The notes: generated from the sequence alone by a model not told the origin. A stretch of 64,000 bases of DNA from Mesotoga infera (GCA_011045915.1 DSBT01000410.1:16011-80010), one strand, 5' to 3'; shown: positions 1 to 9,062, counted from the stretch's first letter. Numbers and translations: made by a program.

Positions 1-90
1 TTTGTTTGTGAAGAATTGGGCAAATCTGTTAAGCCGCCTTTCCAATCTAAAGGCATTACATAGAGTATAATTTTTATGAGGTGAACCACG

Positions 91-408
91 ATGGATGACA
101 AGGTAAATCATTCCGAAGAGGAAATAAGGGAACGCTATAGAAAGGCTCTTGAATCAGCAATTCAAAAAGCTCCGATCAGATCTGGAGAGAGATTGTATCT
201 AACAGATCTCTGGGCTGTCACCTCAATTCCTGAAGAGGTTATTGTAGAGACTCTTGCTTCTTCCGAGTTGAAGCTGCCCGAAGGGGTATCCTGCATAGTC
301 GATGATAGAAGGAAAAAGAAGAGGATCATTTATGGGAAACGAGAATCTAATGAAAAGAGTGGCGGTCCTAAGCAGCCCAGAATACGCAAGGTGCAGGGAG
401 AAGATTAG
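91..408 (+). CDS. Small hypothetical protein at head of operon
   Basis: This 105-residue, charged, soluble protein is not one I recognise. The first about 80 residues look folded, with an amphipathic N-terminal helix and an alternating hydrophobic pattern, and the tail is rich in Lys, Arg and Glu. The ATG at 91 is preceded by GAGGTG at 79-84. A TATAAT at 66-71 could be a promoter -10, but no good -35 box is visible. The 3' end overlaps the downstream DUF362 gene by 77 nt in another frame. The overlap is long, so one of the two boundaries may differ from this call. It is probably co-transcribed with the DUF362-ferredoxin protein. No function is proposed. Confidence 0.55.
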   Translation: MDDKVNHSEEEIRERYRKALESAIQKAPIRSGERLYLTDLWAVTSIPEEVIVETLASSELKLPEGVSCIVDDRRKKKRIIYGKRESNEKSGGPKQPRIRKVQGED

Positions 409-1405
409 CGAAGGGCTCGACCTGATCGAGTTCAACGAAACTCTGCAGGGAAAGAAAGTTCTTCTGAAAGTGAATCTTCTATCGGCAAGGTTACCTGATA
501 GTTGTGTCACCACTAATCCAGCCTTTGTTCGAGCTGTGGCAGAGGTCTTTCTCAGCAAGGGAGCGATAGTCAGCATCGGAGACTCTCCAGCGAGCGTTCG
601 TGTTGAGGCTGCAGCTTATGCTGCAGGAATTACCGAAGTCTGTGAAGATCTCAGGGTTCCGCTCGCAGATTTTGATGATCCCGTTCCTGTAGTCCTGGAG
701 CAGGGTGTGTACAGAAGCTTTGAAATTGCCAGGCCGGTTCTTGAAACCGACCTTCTAGTGAATCTTCCGAAGCTTAAGACACATTCACTCACTCAGGTCA
801 CATTCGGAGTCAAGAATCTTTTTGGCTGTGTTCCCGGGGTTAAGAAGCAGGGTTGGCATTTCAGAGTGAGAAACATGAAGGAGTTCTCGGCTATGCTTCT
901 TGACCTTGCCGGCTATCTTAGGCCGTCCCTGACGATAATCGACGGCGTTGAAGGCATGGATGGCAACGGCCCGTCGAACGGGCGGATTGTAAAGCCGGGG
1001 ATAATTGGTATTTCAAGAGATGTTTTCGCACTTGACGATGCCATTGCAGAACTCTTTGGAGTGATACATTCAAAGGTACCGATTCTACGTTTGGCAAGAG
1101 AAAAAGGACTAGTAGGCGATTACGAGGTTGTTGGAGATGAAGTCGAGCCGAAAAGTCTGTCTCTCCCCGAGACGAATTTGATCGGGGTTTACGGTGCAGC
1201 CCTATTGAGGAGATTAGTAACGAAGTTTCCGAAAATAGATAAGAAGAAGTGTGTGAGCTGCCGTGTTTGCGAGAGGGCCTGTCCGGCTGGAGCAATCGAC
1301 ATAAGCAGGTTCAATATCGATTACGGTAAGTGCATAGCATGCTACGTGTGTCATGAACTTTGCCCGGAAAATGCTATCGTCTTCAGAAGACGCATTCATA
1401 GATAG
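332..1405 (+). CDS. DUF362 protein with C-terminal 2x[4Fe-4S] ferredoxin domain
   Basis: The protein has an N-terminal DUF362 domain (about residues 5-280; note NLPKLKTHSLTQVTFGVKN) followed by a bacterial-type ferredoxin domain. Two cluster motifs are visible near residues 307 (CVSCRVCERACP) and 334 (CIACYVCHELCP). These should bind two [4Fe-4S] clusters, so an electron-transfer or redox-enzyme role is likely; the reaction of DUF362 proteins is not established. I chose the ATG at 332 because GAGGA lies 7 nt upstream; ATGs at 302 and 350 are also in frame. glpK follows after 10 nt, so the two are co-transcribed. The family call is firm and the role is unknown. Confidence 0.85.
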   Translation: MGNENLMKRVAVLSSPEYARCREKISEGLDLIEFNETLQGKKVLLKVNLLSARLPDSCVTTNPAFVRAVAEVFLSKGAIVSIGDSPASVRVEAAAYAAGITEVCEDLRVPLADFDDPVPVVLEQGVYRSFEIARPVLETDLLVNLPKLKTHSLTQVTFGVKNLFGCVPGVKKQGWHFRVRNMKEFSAMLLDLAGYLRPSLTIIDGVEGMDGNGPSNGRIVKPGIIGISRDVFALDDAIAELFGVIHSKVPILRLAREKGLVGDYEVVGDEVEPKSLSLPETNLIGVYGAALLRRLVTKFPKIDKKKCVSCRVCERACPAGAIDISRFNIDYGKCIACYVCHELCPENAIVFRRRIHR

Positions 1406-1415
1406 GAGGGGTTAG

Positions 1416-2876
1416 ATGAGCTATATTCTCGCTATCGATCAGGGAACGAGCAGCAGCAAAGCCGTTCTTTTTGATGAAGAACTTTATCAAGTTGCCGTTG
1501 CTCAGGAGGAGTTTACGCAGATCTATCCCAAACCCGGGTGGGTAGAACACGATCCCAGAGATATCATCTTAAGCACAATGGGTGCAATTGAGAAAGTAGT
1601 CTCGGATGCCAGGATCTCATTCAGAGAAATTGCGGCAATCGGCATCACAAATCAAAGAGAAACTGTCGTTGCCTGGGATGCGGTGACTGATCAGCCGCTT
1701 TACAATGCAATAGTGTGGCAGGATCGAAGAACTGCCGACAGATGCAGAGAGATCGAAGAATCTCATGGAGAACTGATAAGACGAAAGACCGGCCTCAAGC
1801 CGGATCCCTATTTCTCCGCGACGAAGATGGAATGGTTGCTGGAGAATGTACCGGTAGTTCGAGAGGCGGCTAGAAAGGGGAGATTGAGATTCGGAACGAT
1901 TGACTCCTGGCTAATCTGGAATCTGACGAGAGAGAACCTCCATGTGTGTGATTTCTCGAACGCGTCGAGAACGATGTTGTTCAACATCGAGAAGCTTGAA
2001 TGGGATCGCGACCTCCTCAATCTCTTTGGAGTGGAGGAAGAGTTTCTGCCTGAAGTTGTGGAATCATGTAAGCTTCTCGGTCCTTCGATCTATGGCCCGA
2101 AAATTGGAGGAATAGCTGGAGATCAGCAGGCTTCACTGTTCGGTCAGACGGCCTTTCAGACCGGTGACGCAAAATGCACATATGGAACGGGTTCATTTAT
2201 ACTTATGAACATTGGAAACAAACCAAAGATTTCCGATCATGGATTGCTTACAACAATAGGCTGGAAGTCAACGGAAGAGACAGTCTACGCCGTGGAAGGT
2301 TCGATTTTTGCCACCGGAGCTTTGATAGGCTGGTTGAAAGATGGACTGGGAATCATAAACAGCCCTTCCGATACGGAGCCGCTTGCCAGAGAAGTCAATG
2401 ACAATGGTGGAGTTTTTTTCTCCGGCGCCCTGACAGGTCTGGGAGCTCCTTACTGGAACTCCTCAGCGAGAGGCATGATGATCGGTTTGACAAGGGGAAC
2501 GAGTAAAGCACATATTGTGAGAGCCGTTCTCGAATACATTGCTTTCAGAACAAGAGAGATTCTTGAGCTGATGGAAAAGGAAACGGGAATCAGGCTCAAC
2601 AAACTGCTTGTTGACGGAGGAGTTACGCGAAACAACTTCCTGATGGAGATGCAGGCAAATATCCTGAATATCCCGGTTGACAGATCTCTTATAAAGGAAA
2701 CGACGGCGCTTGGTGCTGCAATGCTTGCGGGAATATGCACTGACCTCTGGGATCAGGAGAGCTTGAAGAACAAGAGGATAAGCGAAGTTGTCTTCGAACC
2801 GTCGGGAGATAGAATGGAGGAAGAGTTCAAGAGGTGGAAAGAGGCGTTGAAGAGATCTATGAACTGGGCAAACTAG
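1416..2876 (+). CDS. glpK: Glycerol kinase
   Basis: This is a FGGY-family kinase of 486 residues, slightly shorter than the usual about 500, that phosphorylates glycerol to sn-glycerol 3-phosphate in the cytoplasm. It begins with the phosphate-binding signature YILAIDQGTSSSKAVLFD. Other GlpK features are ITNQRET, the Mg-ATP segment AGDQQASLFGQ, TYGTGSFILMN, and the C-terminal LLVDGGVTRNNFLMEMQAN. The start has AGGAGGGG 7 nt upstream. No glycerol facilitator or glycerol-3-phosphate dehydrogenase lies nearby. tsaE overlaps the 3' end by 43 nt in another frame. Confidence 0.95.
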   Translation: MSYILAIDQGTSSSKAVLFDEELYQVAVAQEEFTQIYPKPGWVEHDPRDIILSTMGAIEKVVSDARISFREIAAIGITNQRETVVAWDAVTDQPLYNAIVWQDRRTADRCREIEESHGELIRRKTGLKPDPYFSATKMEWLLENVPVVREAARKGRLRFGTIDSWLIWNLTRENLHVCDFSNASRTMLFNIEKLEWDRDLLNLFGVEEEFLPEVVESCKLLGPSIYGPKIGGIAGDQQASLFGQTAFQTGDAKCTYGTGSFILMNIGNKPKISDHGLLTTIGWKSTEETVYAVEGSIFATGALIGWLKDGLGIINSPSDTEPLAREVNDNGGVFFSGALTGLGAPYWNSSARGMMIGLTRGTSKAHIVRAVLEYIAFRTREILELMEKETGIRLNKLLVDGGVTRNNFLMEMQANILNIPVDRSLIKETTALGAAMLAGICTDLWDQESLKNKRISEVVFEPSGDRMEEEFKRWKEALKRSMNWAN

Positions 2877-3388
2877 AACTGAAGGATCTCGAGCGTTTTG
2901 CGCAAGAACTTGGAGCGACGCTTGAAGGAGGAGAGACGGTCCTCCTATTCGGTGATCTGGGCAGTGGAAAAACCACGTTTGTAAAGGCGCTAGCCAGTGG
3001 GTTGGGCATTGATCAGGATTATGTGAGAAGTCCGACTTTCAACATTGTCAACTTCTATCCCGGTCGATTATCGACTGGCAGAAGCGAAGATGCCGGAACG
3101 GAGAGAGCGCATCACGCTCTTATTCACGTTGATTTATACAGGATTACATGTGAAGAAGAGGTTTTGGATCTCGCTCTCCACGATCTCATGAATTGCGATA
3201 CGGTTCTAGCGATAGAGTGGCCGGAGCTTTACCTTGAGTTTGTTAGCGAACCATATCTCGTCGTTGAACTGGAGCATTTCGACGAGATGAAACGAACAGT
3301 GAAATTGAAGCCATTCGGGAGCAGAATGAAGAACATTCTGGACCGTCTGACTATTAGAATAGATCGAGATAAGAATGAAGGAAGGTGA
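2834..3388 (+). CDS. tsaE: tRNA threonylcarbamoyladenosine biosynthesis ATPase TsaE
   Basis: TsaE is the P-loop ATPase that works with TsaD, TsaB and TsaC to make t6A at position 37 of ANN-decoding tRNAs. The Walker A motif GDLGSGKTTF, the SPTFNIVN segment and HVDLYR are diagnostic. The protein (184 residues) is longer than typical (about 150). Part of the extra length is an insertion of roughly 18 residues between the PTFNIVN strand and HVDLYR, and part is a longer tail. The start is taken as the GTG at 2834 inside glpK, giving a 43-nt overlap that suggests translational coupling. lon starts 4 nt downstream. Its partner tsaD is at 33.4 kb. Confidence 0.9.
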   Translation: MERGVEEIYELGKLELKDLERFAQELGATLEGGETVLLFGDLGSGKTTFVKALASGLGIDQDYVRSPTFNIVNFYPGRLSTGRSEDAGTERAHHALIHVDLYRITCEEEVLDLALHDLMNCDTVLAIEWPELYLEFVSEPYLVVELEHFDEMKRTVKLKPFGSRMKNILDRLTIRIDRDKNEGR

Positions 3389-3392
3389 ATAG

Positions 3393-5768
3393 ATGGCTCA
3401 GAAGTTTGAATTGCTGGAAAAAGCAGCTGTAGGAAGCGAACGGAAGATAGAGATACCCGATAAACTGCCGGTTATACCGACGAGAACAAACATGTTAGTA
3501 TATCCTTCTGCGGTGATGCCCTTGTATGTTGGACGCGAGAAGTCGCTGGCGGCACTGGAGGAGTCAATTGGCAAATTCAATCAGATGGTATTTCTCGTTT
3601 CTCAAAGGGACATTACTAAAGAGGACCCCGAGATCGAAGATTTGTTCGAGATAGGGACGATAGCGAGAATAGTACAGCTGATGAAGATGCCCGATGGGAA
3701 CTACAAGATTCTTGTTGAAGGGTTGACAAGAGCCAGGCTCTCTTCAGTGGAGGAAGGAGAAAACACGTTTATTGTCGTTGCAGAGAAGCTCAAGTCCAAG
3801 GGCAGAAAGAGCAAGATGCTTCAGGCGCTTGTTAGAAGGGTGAAGGAACTTGCGCTGAGGTATGTATCGATGAGCAGACGTTTCCCCGACGAAGCGATAA
3901 TGGCGCTGGAAGACACTTCCGATGCAGATAAGTTTGCAGATTTCGTTTCTTCAATGGTGCCATTTTCTTTAGAGGAGAAACAACGTCTTCTCGAGGAAAT
4001 AGAAGCGAAGGATCGTCTCAATACGCTTATGGAGTTACTTACAAGAGAGATTGAAATTCTCTCTCTAGAGGAGGAACTCGACAAGAGGGTTAAAGAGAAG
4101 ATTGAGCAGGGGCAGAAGGAGTACTACCTGAGAGAAAAGATGAGAGCGATCCAGGAGGAGCTCGAGGGCGAAGAAGACGAGGAAATCAAAGAGCTTAAAG
4201 AGATGGCGGAGTCCGGCGAGCTTCCGCAGGAGATAAAGGAGAAGGCAGAGCAGGAGATCTCGAGACTGGAGAAGATGTCTCCATATTCTCCGGAAGCGAC
4301 GGTCGTGAGAACCTATCTCGATTGGCTCTTGAACCTTCCCTGGCAGGAAGAGACGGATGATGAGATAGTGATCAAGGACGTTAGGAAGACTCTCGATAAC
4401 AATCACTATGGACTTGACGATGTGAAGGAGAGGATCCTTGAATTCCTGGCGGCCAGGAGGTTTTCGAAGAATCTTCGCGCTCCGATTCTCTGTCTCGTTG
4501 GGCCTCCAGGTGTTGGAAAGACTTCACTTGGTCGGTCTGTTTCCGAAGCTATGGGAAGGAAGTTCGGCAGAATCTCGTTGGGAGGCATGAGAGACGAGGC
4601 CGAAATAAGGGGCCACAGACGCACTTATGTGGGAGCGCTTCCGGGCAGAATAATGCAGATGATCAGAAAGCTGAAGTCAAGGAATCCGGTAATTGTGCTG
4701 GACGAAGTCGACAAGATGGGAATCAGTTTTCAAGGAGACCCCGCTTCTGCTCTTCTAGAGGTTCTTGATCCCGAGCAGAACAACAGTTTTGCCGATCATT
4801 TTCTGGAAGTGCCTTTTGATCTTTCCAGAGTCCTGTTCATTACTACGGCAAACGTTCTTTATTCGATCCCTGCAGCTTTGAAAGACAGGATGGAGATTAT
4901 CGAGATTCCAGGTTATACGGAGTCTGAGAAGTATCACATAGCCAGGGACCATATACTGCCGAAGCTTCTTGATGAATACAACATGAAGGATAGCAAGCTG
5001 AAAATAACACCGGCCGCCACCAGGGACGTAATTAGAGACTACACAAGAGAAGCCGGAGTTAGGGAACTCGATAGAAATCTGGCGAAGATCATCAGAAAGG
5101 CCACTCTGAAAATAGCCGAGGGTGGCGATTCAATCTCGGTCGGTGTCAATGAACTGGGGGAGTATCTTGGAGCACCTCTATTCAAAGAGAGTGATTTCAG
5201 GAAGCATCCAGAGGTTGGCGTGGTGACTGGCCTTGCTTGGACATCGGTTGGGGGAGAAATCATGTACATCGAAGTTCTGCCCGTCTCCGGGAAAGGAAAG
5301 ACTATCATAACAGGTCAGCTGGGAGATGTTATGAAGGAATCGGCGCAGATCGCGGCGTCGCTCGCCAGAAAGCTTTGTGGAGATGAGAAGTTTACCGAGA
5401 TCTTCGAGAAGAAGGACTTCCATATTCACGTTCCCGAAGGAGCCGTCCCTAAGGATGGACCCAGCGCCGGGATTACTCTCACGACGGCGATTGTCTCGGC
5501 CGTCACCGGAAGAAAAGTGAGAAGCGACATTGCAATGACTGGGGAGATAACTCTAAGAGGGAAGGTACTGCCCATTGGTGGTTTGAAAGAAAAGCTGATG
5601 GCAGCTTACCGTGCCAGAATGAAGAAAGTTCTGATCCCTCTCGCAAACAAGAGAGATCTCGATAAAGTCCCCGAAGAGATAAAGTCGAAACTGGAATTCG
5701 TCTTTGTCGAGGATATAAATGAAGTACTTGAGGAGGCTCTGATTCCCGGTGACGGTAAAGAGTGCTGA
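3393..5768 (+). CDS. lon: ATP-dependent protease Lon
   Basis: This is a full-length Lon A protease (791 residues), a cytoplasmic AAA+ machine that degrades misfolded and regulatory proteins. The order is: Lon N-domain (about 22-215), a highly charged coiled-coil linker (about 220-310), AAA+ module with Walker A GPPGVGKT near 370 and Walker [10 protein letters not shown] near 433, and the S16 protease domain. The catalytic Ser lies in KDGPSAGIT near 691, with the Lys about 43 residues later in GGLKEKL. The ATG is preceded by GAAGGAAGGTG. The last 20 nt overlap ysxC, a conserved neighbour of lon in many bacteria. Confidence 0.97.
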   Translation: MAQKFELLEKAAVGSERKIEIPDKLPVIPTRTNMLVYPSAVMPLYVGREKSLAALEESIGKFNQMVFLVSQRDITKEDPEIEDLFEIGTIARIVQLMKMPDGNYKILVEGLTRARLSSVEEGENTFIVVAEKLKSKGRKSKMLQALVRRVKELALRYVSMSRRFPDEAIMALEDTSDADKFADFVSSMVPFSLEEKQRLLEEIEAKDRLNTLMELLTREIEILSLEEELDKRVKEKIEQGQKEYYLREKMRAIQEELEGEEDEEIKELKEMAESGELPQEIKEKAEQEISRLEKMSPYSPEATVVRTYLDWLLNLPWQEETDDEIVIKDVRKTLDNNHYGLDDVKERILEFLAARRFSKNLRAPILCLVGPPGVGKTSLGRSVSEAMGRKFGRISLGGMRDEAEIRGHRRTYVGALPGRIMQMIRKLKSRNPVIVLDEVDKMGISFQGDPASALLEVLDPEQNNSFADHFLEVPFDLSRVLFITTANVLYSIPAALKDRMEIIEIPGYTESEKYHIARDHILPKLLDEYNMKDSKLKITPAATRDVIRDYTREAGVRELDRNLAKIIRKATLKIAEGGDSISVGVNELGEYLGAPLFKESDFRKHPEVGVVTGLAWTSVGGEIMYIEVLPVSGKGKTIITGQLGDVMKESAQIAASLARKLCGDEKFTEIFEKKDFHIHVPEGAVPKDGPSAGITLTTAIVSAVTGRKVRSDIAMTGEITLRGKVLPIGGLKEKLMAAYRARMKKVLIPLANKRDLDKVPEEIKSKLEFVFVEDINEVLEEALIPGDGKEC

Positions 5769-6321
5769 ACTAATAAAGACTGTCTTCGCAAAGGGCGAGT
5801 ATCCGCCTTCTGTGAAAAGAGAAATCGCTTTCGCAGGCAGGTCTAATGTCGGGAAGTCTTCCCTTCTGAATTCGCTGTTTGGAAGGAGGCTTGCAAAGAC
5901 AAGCTCAACTCCGGGCAAGACAAGGTCAATCAATTTCTATGTGGTAAACGGAGAGGTCTTTTTCGTTGATCTTCCCGGCTACGGCTACGCGAAAGCTTCC
6001 ATGTCTGAAAGAGAGAAGTGGCAGAGGCTGATAACAGACTATTTCGAATCGAGGGAAGGGATCTCTTTAGTGGTCCTGCTTGTTGACATAAGACATCCGC
6101 TACAGCCTGCAGACAAACAGATGCTTGACTGGGTTACGTACTACGCCATTCCGTATGTTCTGGTTCTTACAAAGGCAGACAAGCTTTCAAAGAGCCGCCA
6201 ACAGCAATCGAAGAAATCAATAAGCGAAGAAGTCGCTGCATGGGGAAGACCACCGGTTTTCCCCGTGTCCGCAGAGAATCGTCAAGGTATAGAAGAGCTG
6301 CTCAAAACTCTTTTGCAGTAA
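5749..6321 (+). CDS. ysxC: Ribosome biogenesis GTP-binding protein YsxC/EngB
   Basis: This TRAFAC-class GTPase of the EngB/YsxC family (190 residues) is needed for large-subunit assembly in model bacteria. Visible motifs are G1 GRSNVGKSSL, G2 SSTPGKTRSINFY, G3 DLPGYGYA and G4 LTKADKL. The GTG start at 5749 lies inside the lon 3' end (20-nt overlap), suggesting coupled translation. It is the last gene of the glpK-tsaE-lon-ysxC run; a hairpin with a T-rich tail follows 17 nt after the stop. Confidence 0.95.
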   Translation: MTVKSAELIKTVFAKGEYPPSVKREIAFAGRSNVGKSSLLNSLFGRRLAKTSSTPGKTRSINFYVVNGEVFFVDLPGYGYAKASMSEREKWQRLITDYFESREGISLVVLLVDIRHPLQPADKQMLDWVTYYAIPYVLVLTKADKLSKSRQQQSKKSISEEVAAWGRPPVFPVSAENRQGIEELLKTLLQ

Positions 6322-6338
6322 CAGAGTTTTTCCTGTTT

Positions 6339-6380
6339 GAAGGACCAATGCAATTCTTTGTATTGGTCCTTCTTCATTTT
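6339..6380 (+). terminator. Hairpin terminator after ysxC
   Basis: GAAGGACCAAT (6339-6349) pairs perfectly with ATTGGTCCTTC (6362-6372) around a 12-nt loop, and a T-rich tail (TTCATTTT) follows. The position just after ysxC fits an intrinsic terminator for the + operon. Confidence 0.7.
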
Positions 6381-6698
6381 CTCAGGCCGTCCGGGGTGGT
6401 TACATTGATGAGGGCAGCCAGACTTCTGTTCAAGCGGATCTTACGCATAGAAAATCCAGAAACTCACGGAAGGGTCAATTCTCTGTCCCAAACATGAAAC
6501 CCGAAACGCACGAATCGCTTCCATGCTCGGCATTTGCAGCGCCCTTTACTATTCATCAAGACTGTATTCGTGCTTCAGCTCTTGAAGGAAACAAGCCCGA
6601 CTTCCGCTGAAGGATATTGCAGGTTGATCAGCCAGTTCCAGATGGCGTAATTTGGAATCTCACACCTGTTGAGGGTCTTGTCATACTATTCCCAAGTC
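6373..6698. other. Gene-poor stretch between ysxC and the GH1 gene
   Basis: Together with the terminator this makes a gap of about 375 nt without a convincing gene. The base composition is coding-like rather than AT-rich. Short frames on both strands are broken by stops. The only piece with protein-like character is the 36-codon segment listed separately on the minus strand. No tRNA, repeat or insertion-sequence end is visible. It may be the remains of a decayed gene. Confidence 0.4.
6575..6685 (-). pseudogene. Possible remnant of a decayed coding sequence
   Basis: Read on the minus strand, 36 codons from a stop at about 6688 to TGA at 6575 encode a plausible globular stretch containing IPNYAIWNWLINLQYP. 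There is no start codon with a ribosome-binding site. The segment lies just downstream of the GH1 stop in the same orientation, after an in-frame stop. It could be the remnant of a once longer or neighbouring gene, or chance. I recognise no family. Confidence 0.2.
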
Positions 6699-7940
6699 CT
6701 AAGTGAGGCTCTTGCTAATAAAATCTCTGAATTTCCCGGCGCTTTCTCGCGGTTTCAATTCCAGCGTCTCCTGAACGGTCTCGTAGAGGCCGAATTTCAT
6801 TGAGTAGCCTTCCTTCCATTCGAAATTATCCATCAAAGACCAGTACATGTACCCGAAAACACGCGCCCCCTTCTCCATTGCATTTCTTACCCCTGTAAGT
6901 GCACGTTCTATGTACTCCCATCTCCTGGTGTCTGATGCATCGGCGATTCCGTTTTCCGTTATGATTATCGGTAACTGATAGCGCTTATACGCTTTCAGGA
7001 CAACGTCTTCAATTCCCTGCGGGAAGAACTCGTATCCCATCTCCGTTTTTTCGAATTCATCTCCCACAGCGATTTTAGGAAGGGGTTTCGAATACTTGAC
7101 AAAAATGCGAGTATAGTAGTTGATCCCGATAAAATCAAGCTTCGATGAAATCTCTGGAGTTGCCTCTCCATTTCCCAATGGCTTGACCAGCTTCCCCTTA
7201 AGCAGACTATCCAGGTAACTATAGTTGTAGACTCTGTCCAGATAGTTCGATACTAATCTGTCGCCGGGATGAAGCTTTCTCAGGGGGAAGAAAGGCATCA
7301 TGTTTATTGCCGCGCCGACCATTGACGTAGGATAAAACTCCTTTATCGCATCATAGGCCTCGCTATGAACGAACAGAAGGTTGGAAAGAACCTTCATCGC
7401 CCTGCCCATGTCTTTGATTTCGGGAGGCCATTCTCCCATGAGGTAAGACATTACCGCATAAACGTTCGGTTCGTTCACGGTTACCCAGAAGTGGATAAAT
7501 CGTCCCATATATTCAACAATCTTTGAAACGAAACGCCTGAAATATCGAAGGTTCTCCCTGTTTTCCCAGCCTCCCATATCCGAAAACCATTGAGGAAGCA
7601 CGAAGTGATTGAGAGTCAAGATCGGCTGTATTCCATTCTCTATTAGAGCTTTGCAGAAGTCTCTGTATCTTTCGAGAGCACTCTCTTCGAATCTGTTGGC
7701 CTTCGGCTCAATTCTTGCCCATTCAACTGAGAATCTGTATGCCTTAACGCCGAGATGCTTAACGGCCTCGATGTCTCGATCTAGATTCTCCCAGCTTCCA
7801 CAGGCAATATCGGAAGTATCACCGTTCTTCACCTTTCCCTGGTGTTCCCAGGTGTACCAGTCGGAGAAGACATTGTTGCCTTCTATTTGATGACCGGCCG
7901 TTGCAACGCCCCAAATAAAACCATCTGGAAAAGAAAGCAT
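6699..7940 (-). CDS. GH1 family beta-glycosidase
   Basis: This is a family 1 glycoside hydrolase (413 residues) that cleaves beta-glucosides or related beta-glycosides. It starts with the typical FPDGFIWGVATAGHQIEG. The acid/base is Glu about 157 in TVNEPN and the nucleophile is Glu about 329 in ITENG; YWSLMDNFEW near the C-terminus is also typical. No signal peptide is seen, so it is probably cytoplasmic and acts on imported sugars. The ATG at 7940 has GGGAGGG 8 nt upstream. The frame stays open for another 135 codons upstream, but that stretch crosses the promoter and the divergent sugar kinase gene and is rejected. The substrate cannot be told from sequence. Confidence 0.93.
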   Translation of the reverse strand: MLSFPDGFIWGVATAGHQIEGNNVFSDWYTWEHQGKVKNGDTSDIACGSWENLDRDIEAVKHLGVKAYRFSVEWARIEPKANRFEESALERYRDFCKALIENGIQPILTLNHFVLPQWFSDMGGWENRENLRYFRRFVSKIVEYMGRFIHFWVTVNEPNVYAVMSYLMGEWPPEIKDMGRAMKVLSNLLFVHSEAYDAIKEFYPTSMVGAAINMMPFFPLRKLHPGDRLVSNYLDRVYNYSYLDSLLKGKLVKPLGNGEATPEISSKLDFIGINYYTRIFVKYSKPLPKIAVGDEFEKTEMGYEFFPQGIEDVVLKAYKRYQLPIIITENGIADASDTRRWEYIERALTGVRNAMEKGARVFGYMYWSLMDNFEWKEGYSMKFGLYETVQETLELKPRESAGKFRDFISKSLT

Positions 7941-7958
7941 ATTCGAACCCTCCCGAGT

Positions 7959-8009
7959 TTGTTTTTGTCCGTTCCTCACAATTATAATCGTGAAAGGAAG
8001 CAAAGCCAA
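7959..8009. promoter_or_regulatory. Bidirectional promoter with overlapping -10 boxes (GH1 / PfkB kinase)
   Basis: ATTATAAT at 7981-7988 supplies a TATAAT on each strand. Toward the GH1 gene: TTGGCT (complement of 8004-8009), a 17-bp spacer, then TATAAT. Toward the kinase: TTGTTT (7959-7964), an 18-bp spacer, then TATAAT (7983-7988). The two -10 elements share bases, so polymerase can occupy only one direction at a time. The divergent genes both handle sugars, which fits coordinated control. Confidence 0.6.
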
Positions 8010-8036
8010 TACGAGCGAAAGGATGAGGTAGAAGAG

Positions 8037-8879
8037 ATGAAGATTTCTGTGGTAGGCAATGTGAATATTGATCTGAGCGCCTTCATAATCAACAGCGGCA
8101 ACAGTGAAGAGAATAGAGTCAGAGAGATAATGTTTTCGGTCGGAGGAAGTGCAGCAAATACGGCGATTATGCTCAACAGACTGAGAAAGAATGTCCACTT
8201 GCAGGGGGCGGTTGGAAAAGATCAATTCGGAGAGATGGCAATCGAAAGTCTGAAGAGAGAAGGGGTGGACACAGAGCATCTCTCCAGGTTGGAAGGAAGG
8301 ACGGGATTCTGCTTTTCTGCAGTGTCTACCGATGGGCAGAGGCACCTCTTTACATATAGAGGCGTGAATGAAGCGAACTATTCGATAGATGAATCATCCG
8401 ACTTCTACCACTTCGGAGGAATAAGGCCCGATCAGATTGAAAGACTTATAAAAAATCTTCGAAGGCCGAGATTCTCTTATAACCCCGGAGGAATAGTGTC
8501 TTTCGAAAGAGGCCCTCAGGTGGCCGAAATCGCTGCTCAGAGCGAAATTCTCTTCGTAAATGAGAGCGAATGGCGCTATCTAGAGAAGTTAATGACTGTA
8601 AAACCGCTGATTATTGTAACGCTGGGAGCTGAAGGAGCGAGAATTGAAAACGGTCCACTCGTCGATGCTTTTGAAGTGAAGGTAGTTGATACGACGGGAG
8701 CGGGAGATGCCTTCAACGCAGGCTTCTTACATGGGTATCTCGCTGATAGAAAAGTGAGCAACTGCCTGCAGATCGGGAATCTGCTTGCGGCTCTCGTTGT
8801 ATCGAGGCAGGGAGCCAGTCCGGGCTTCATATACAACGATGTACAACGTCTTGCCCGTATATACAATGTATCGTTGTAG
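8037..8879 (+). CDS. PfkB-family carbohydrate kinase
   Basis: This ribokinase/PfkB-fold kinase (280 residues) should phosphorylate a sugar or nucleoside with ATP. The N-terminal segment ISVVGNVNIDLSAF, the substrate-binding GGSAANTAIMLNRL and the C-terminal DTTGAGDAFNAGF signature (catalytic Asp near residue 223) are all present. The protein is short for the family (usually 300-320). The ATG at 8037 follows a GGATGAGG-type ribosome-binding site and lies outside the GH1 gene. Divergence from a beta-glycosidase suggests it may act on the released sugar, but the substrate is not determinable. The last about 50 nt carry a 9-bp inverted repeat (TACAACGAT at 8832-8840, ATCGTTGTA at 8870-8878). Confidence 0.88.
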   Translation: MKISVVGNVNIDLSAFIINSGNSEENRVREIMFSVGGSAANTAIMLNRLRKNVHLQGAVGKDQFGEMAIESLKREGVDTEHLSRLEGRTGFCFSAVSTDGQRHLFTYRGVNEANYSIDESSDFYHFGGIRPDQIERLIKNLRRPRFSYNPGGIVSFERGPQVAEIAAQSEILFVNESEWRYLEKLMTVKPLIIVTLGAEGARIENGPLVDAFEVKVVDTTGAGDAFNAGFLHGYLADRKVSNCLQIGNLLAALVVSRQGASPGFIYNDVQRLARIYNVSL

Positions 8880-8889
8880 GAGTAGCAAG

Positions 8890-8938
8890 ATACATGGTAC
8901 ATTGTGCGCAAATAATATACACTGTACATAGTGCCCAA
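8890..8938. repeat. Imperfect 22-nt direct repeat in AT-rich intergenic region
   Basis: Two copies, 8890-8911 and 8917-8938, start 27 nt apart and match at 18 of 22 positions; each contains ATACA, GTACAT and GTGC. The surrounding 8880-9062 is AT-rich with further TAC/GTA motifs such as AGTATATAC and AGTAGTATAC. The spacing (about 2.6 helical turns) would allow paired protein binding, but no regulator is known. Confidence 0.45.
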
Positions 8939-9062
8939 CACGAATAATAGTACCGATATTGATAATATTTTGCGTGATGAGTATATACAAAGTAATAGTA
9001 GTATACTAAGTCACTTGTGAAAGAACCAGCTTATATGATAGTATATTTGCAGAGGTGATATC

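Noticed and set aside
7941..8345. In-frame 135-codon N-terminal extension of the GH1 gene
   Set aside because: It crosses the bidirectional promoter and the start of the divergent sugar kinase; GH1 proteins begin at the FPDGF segment, and ATG 7940 has a strong ribosome-binding site.
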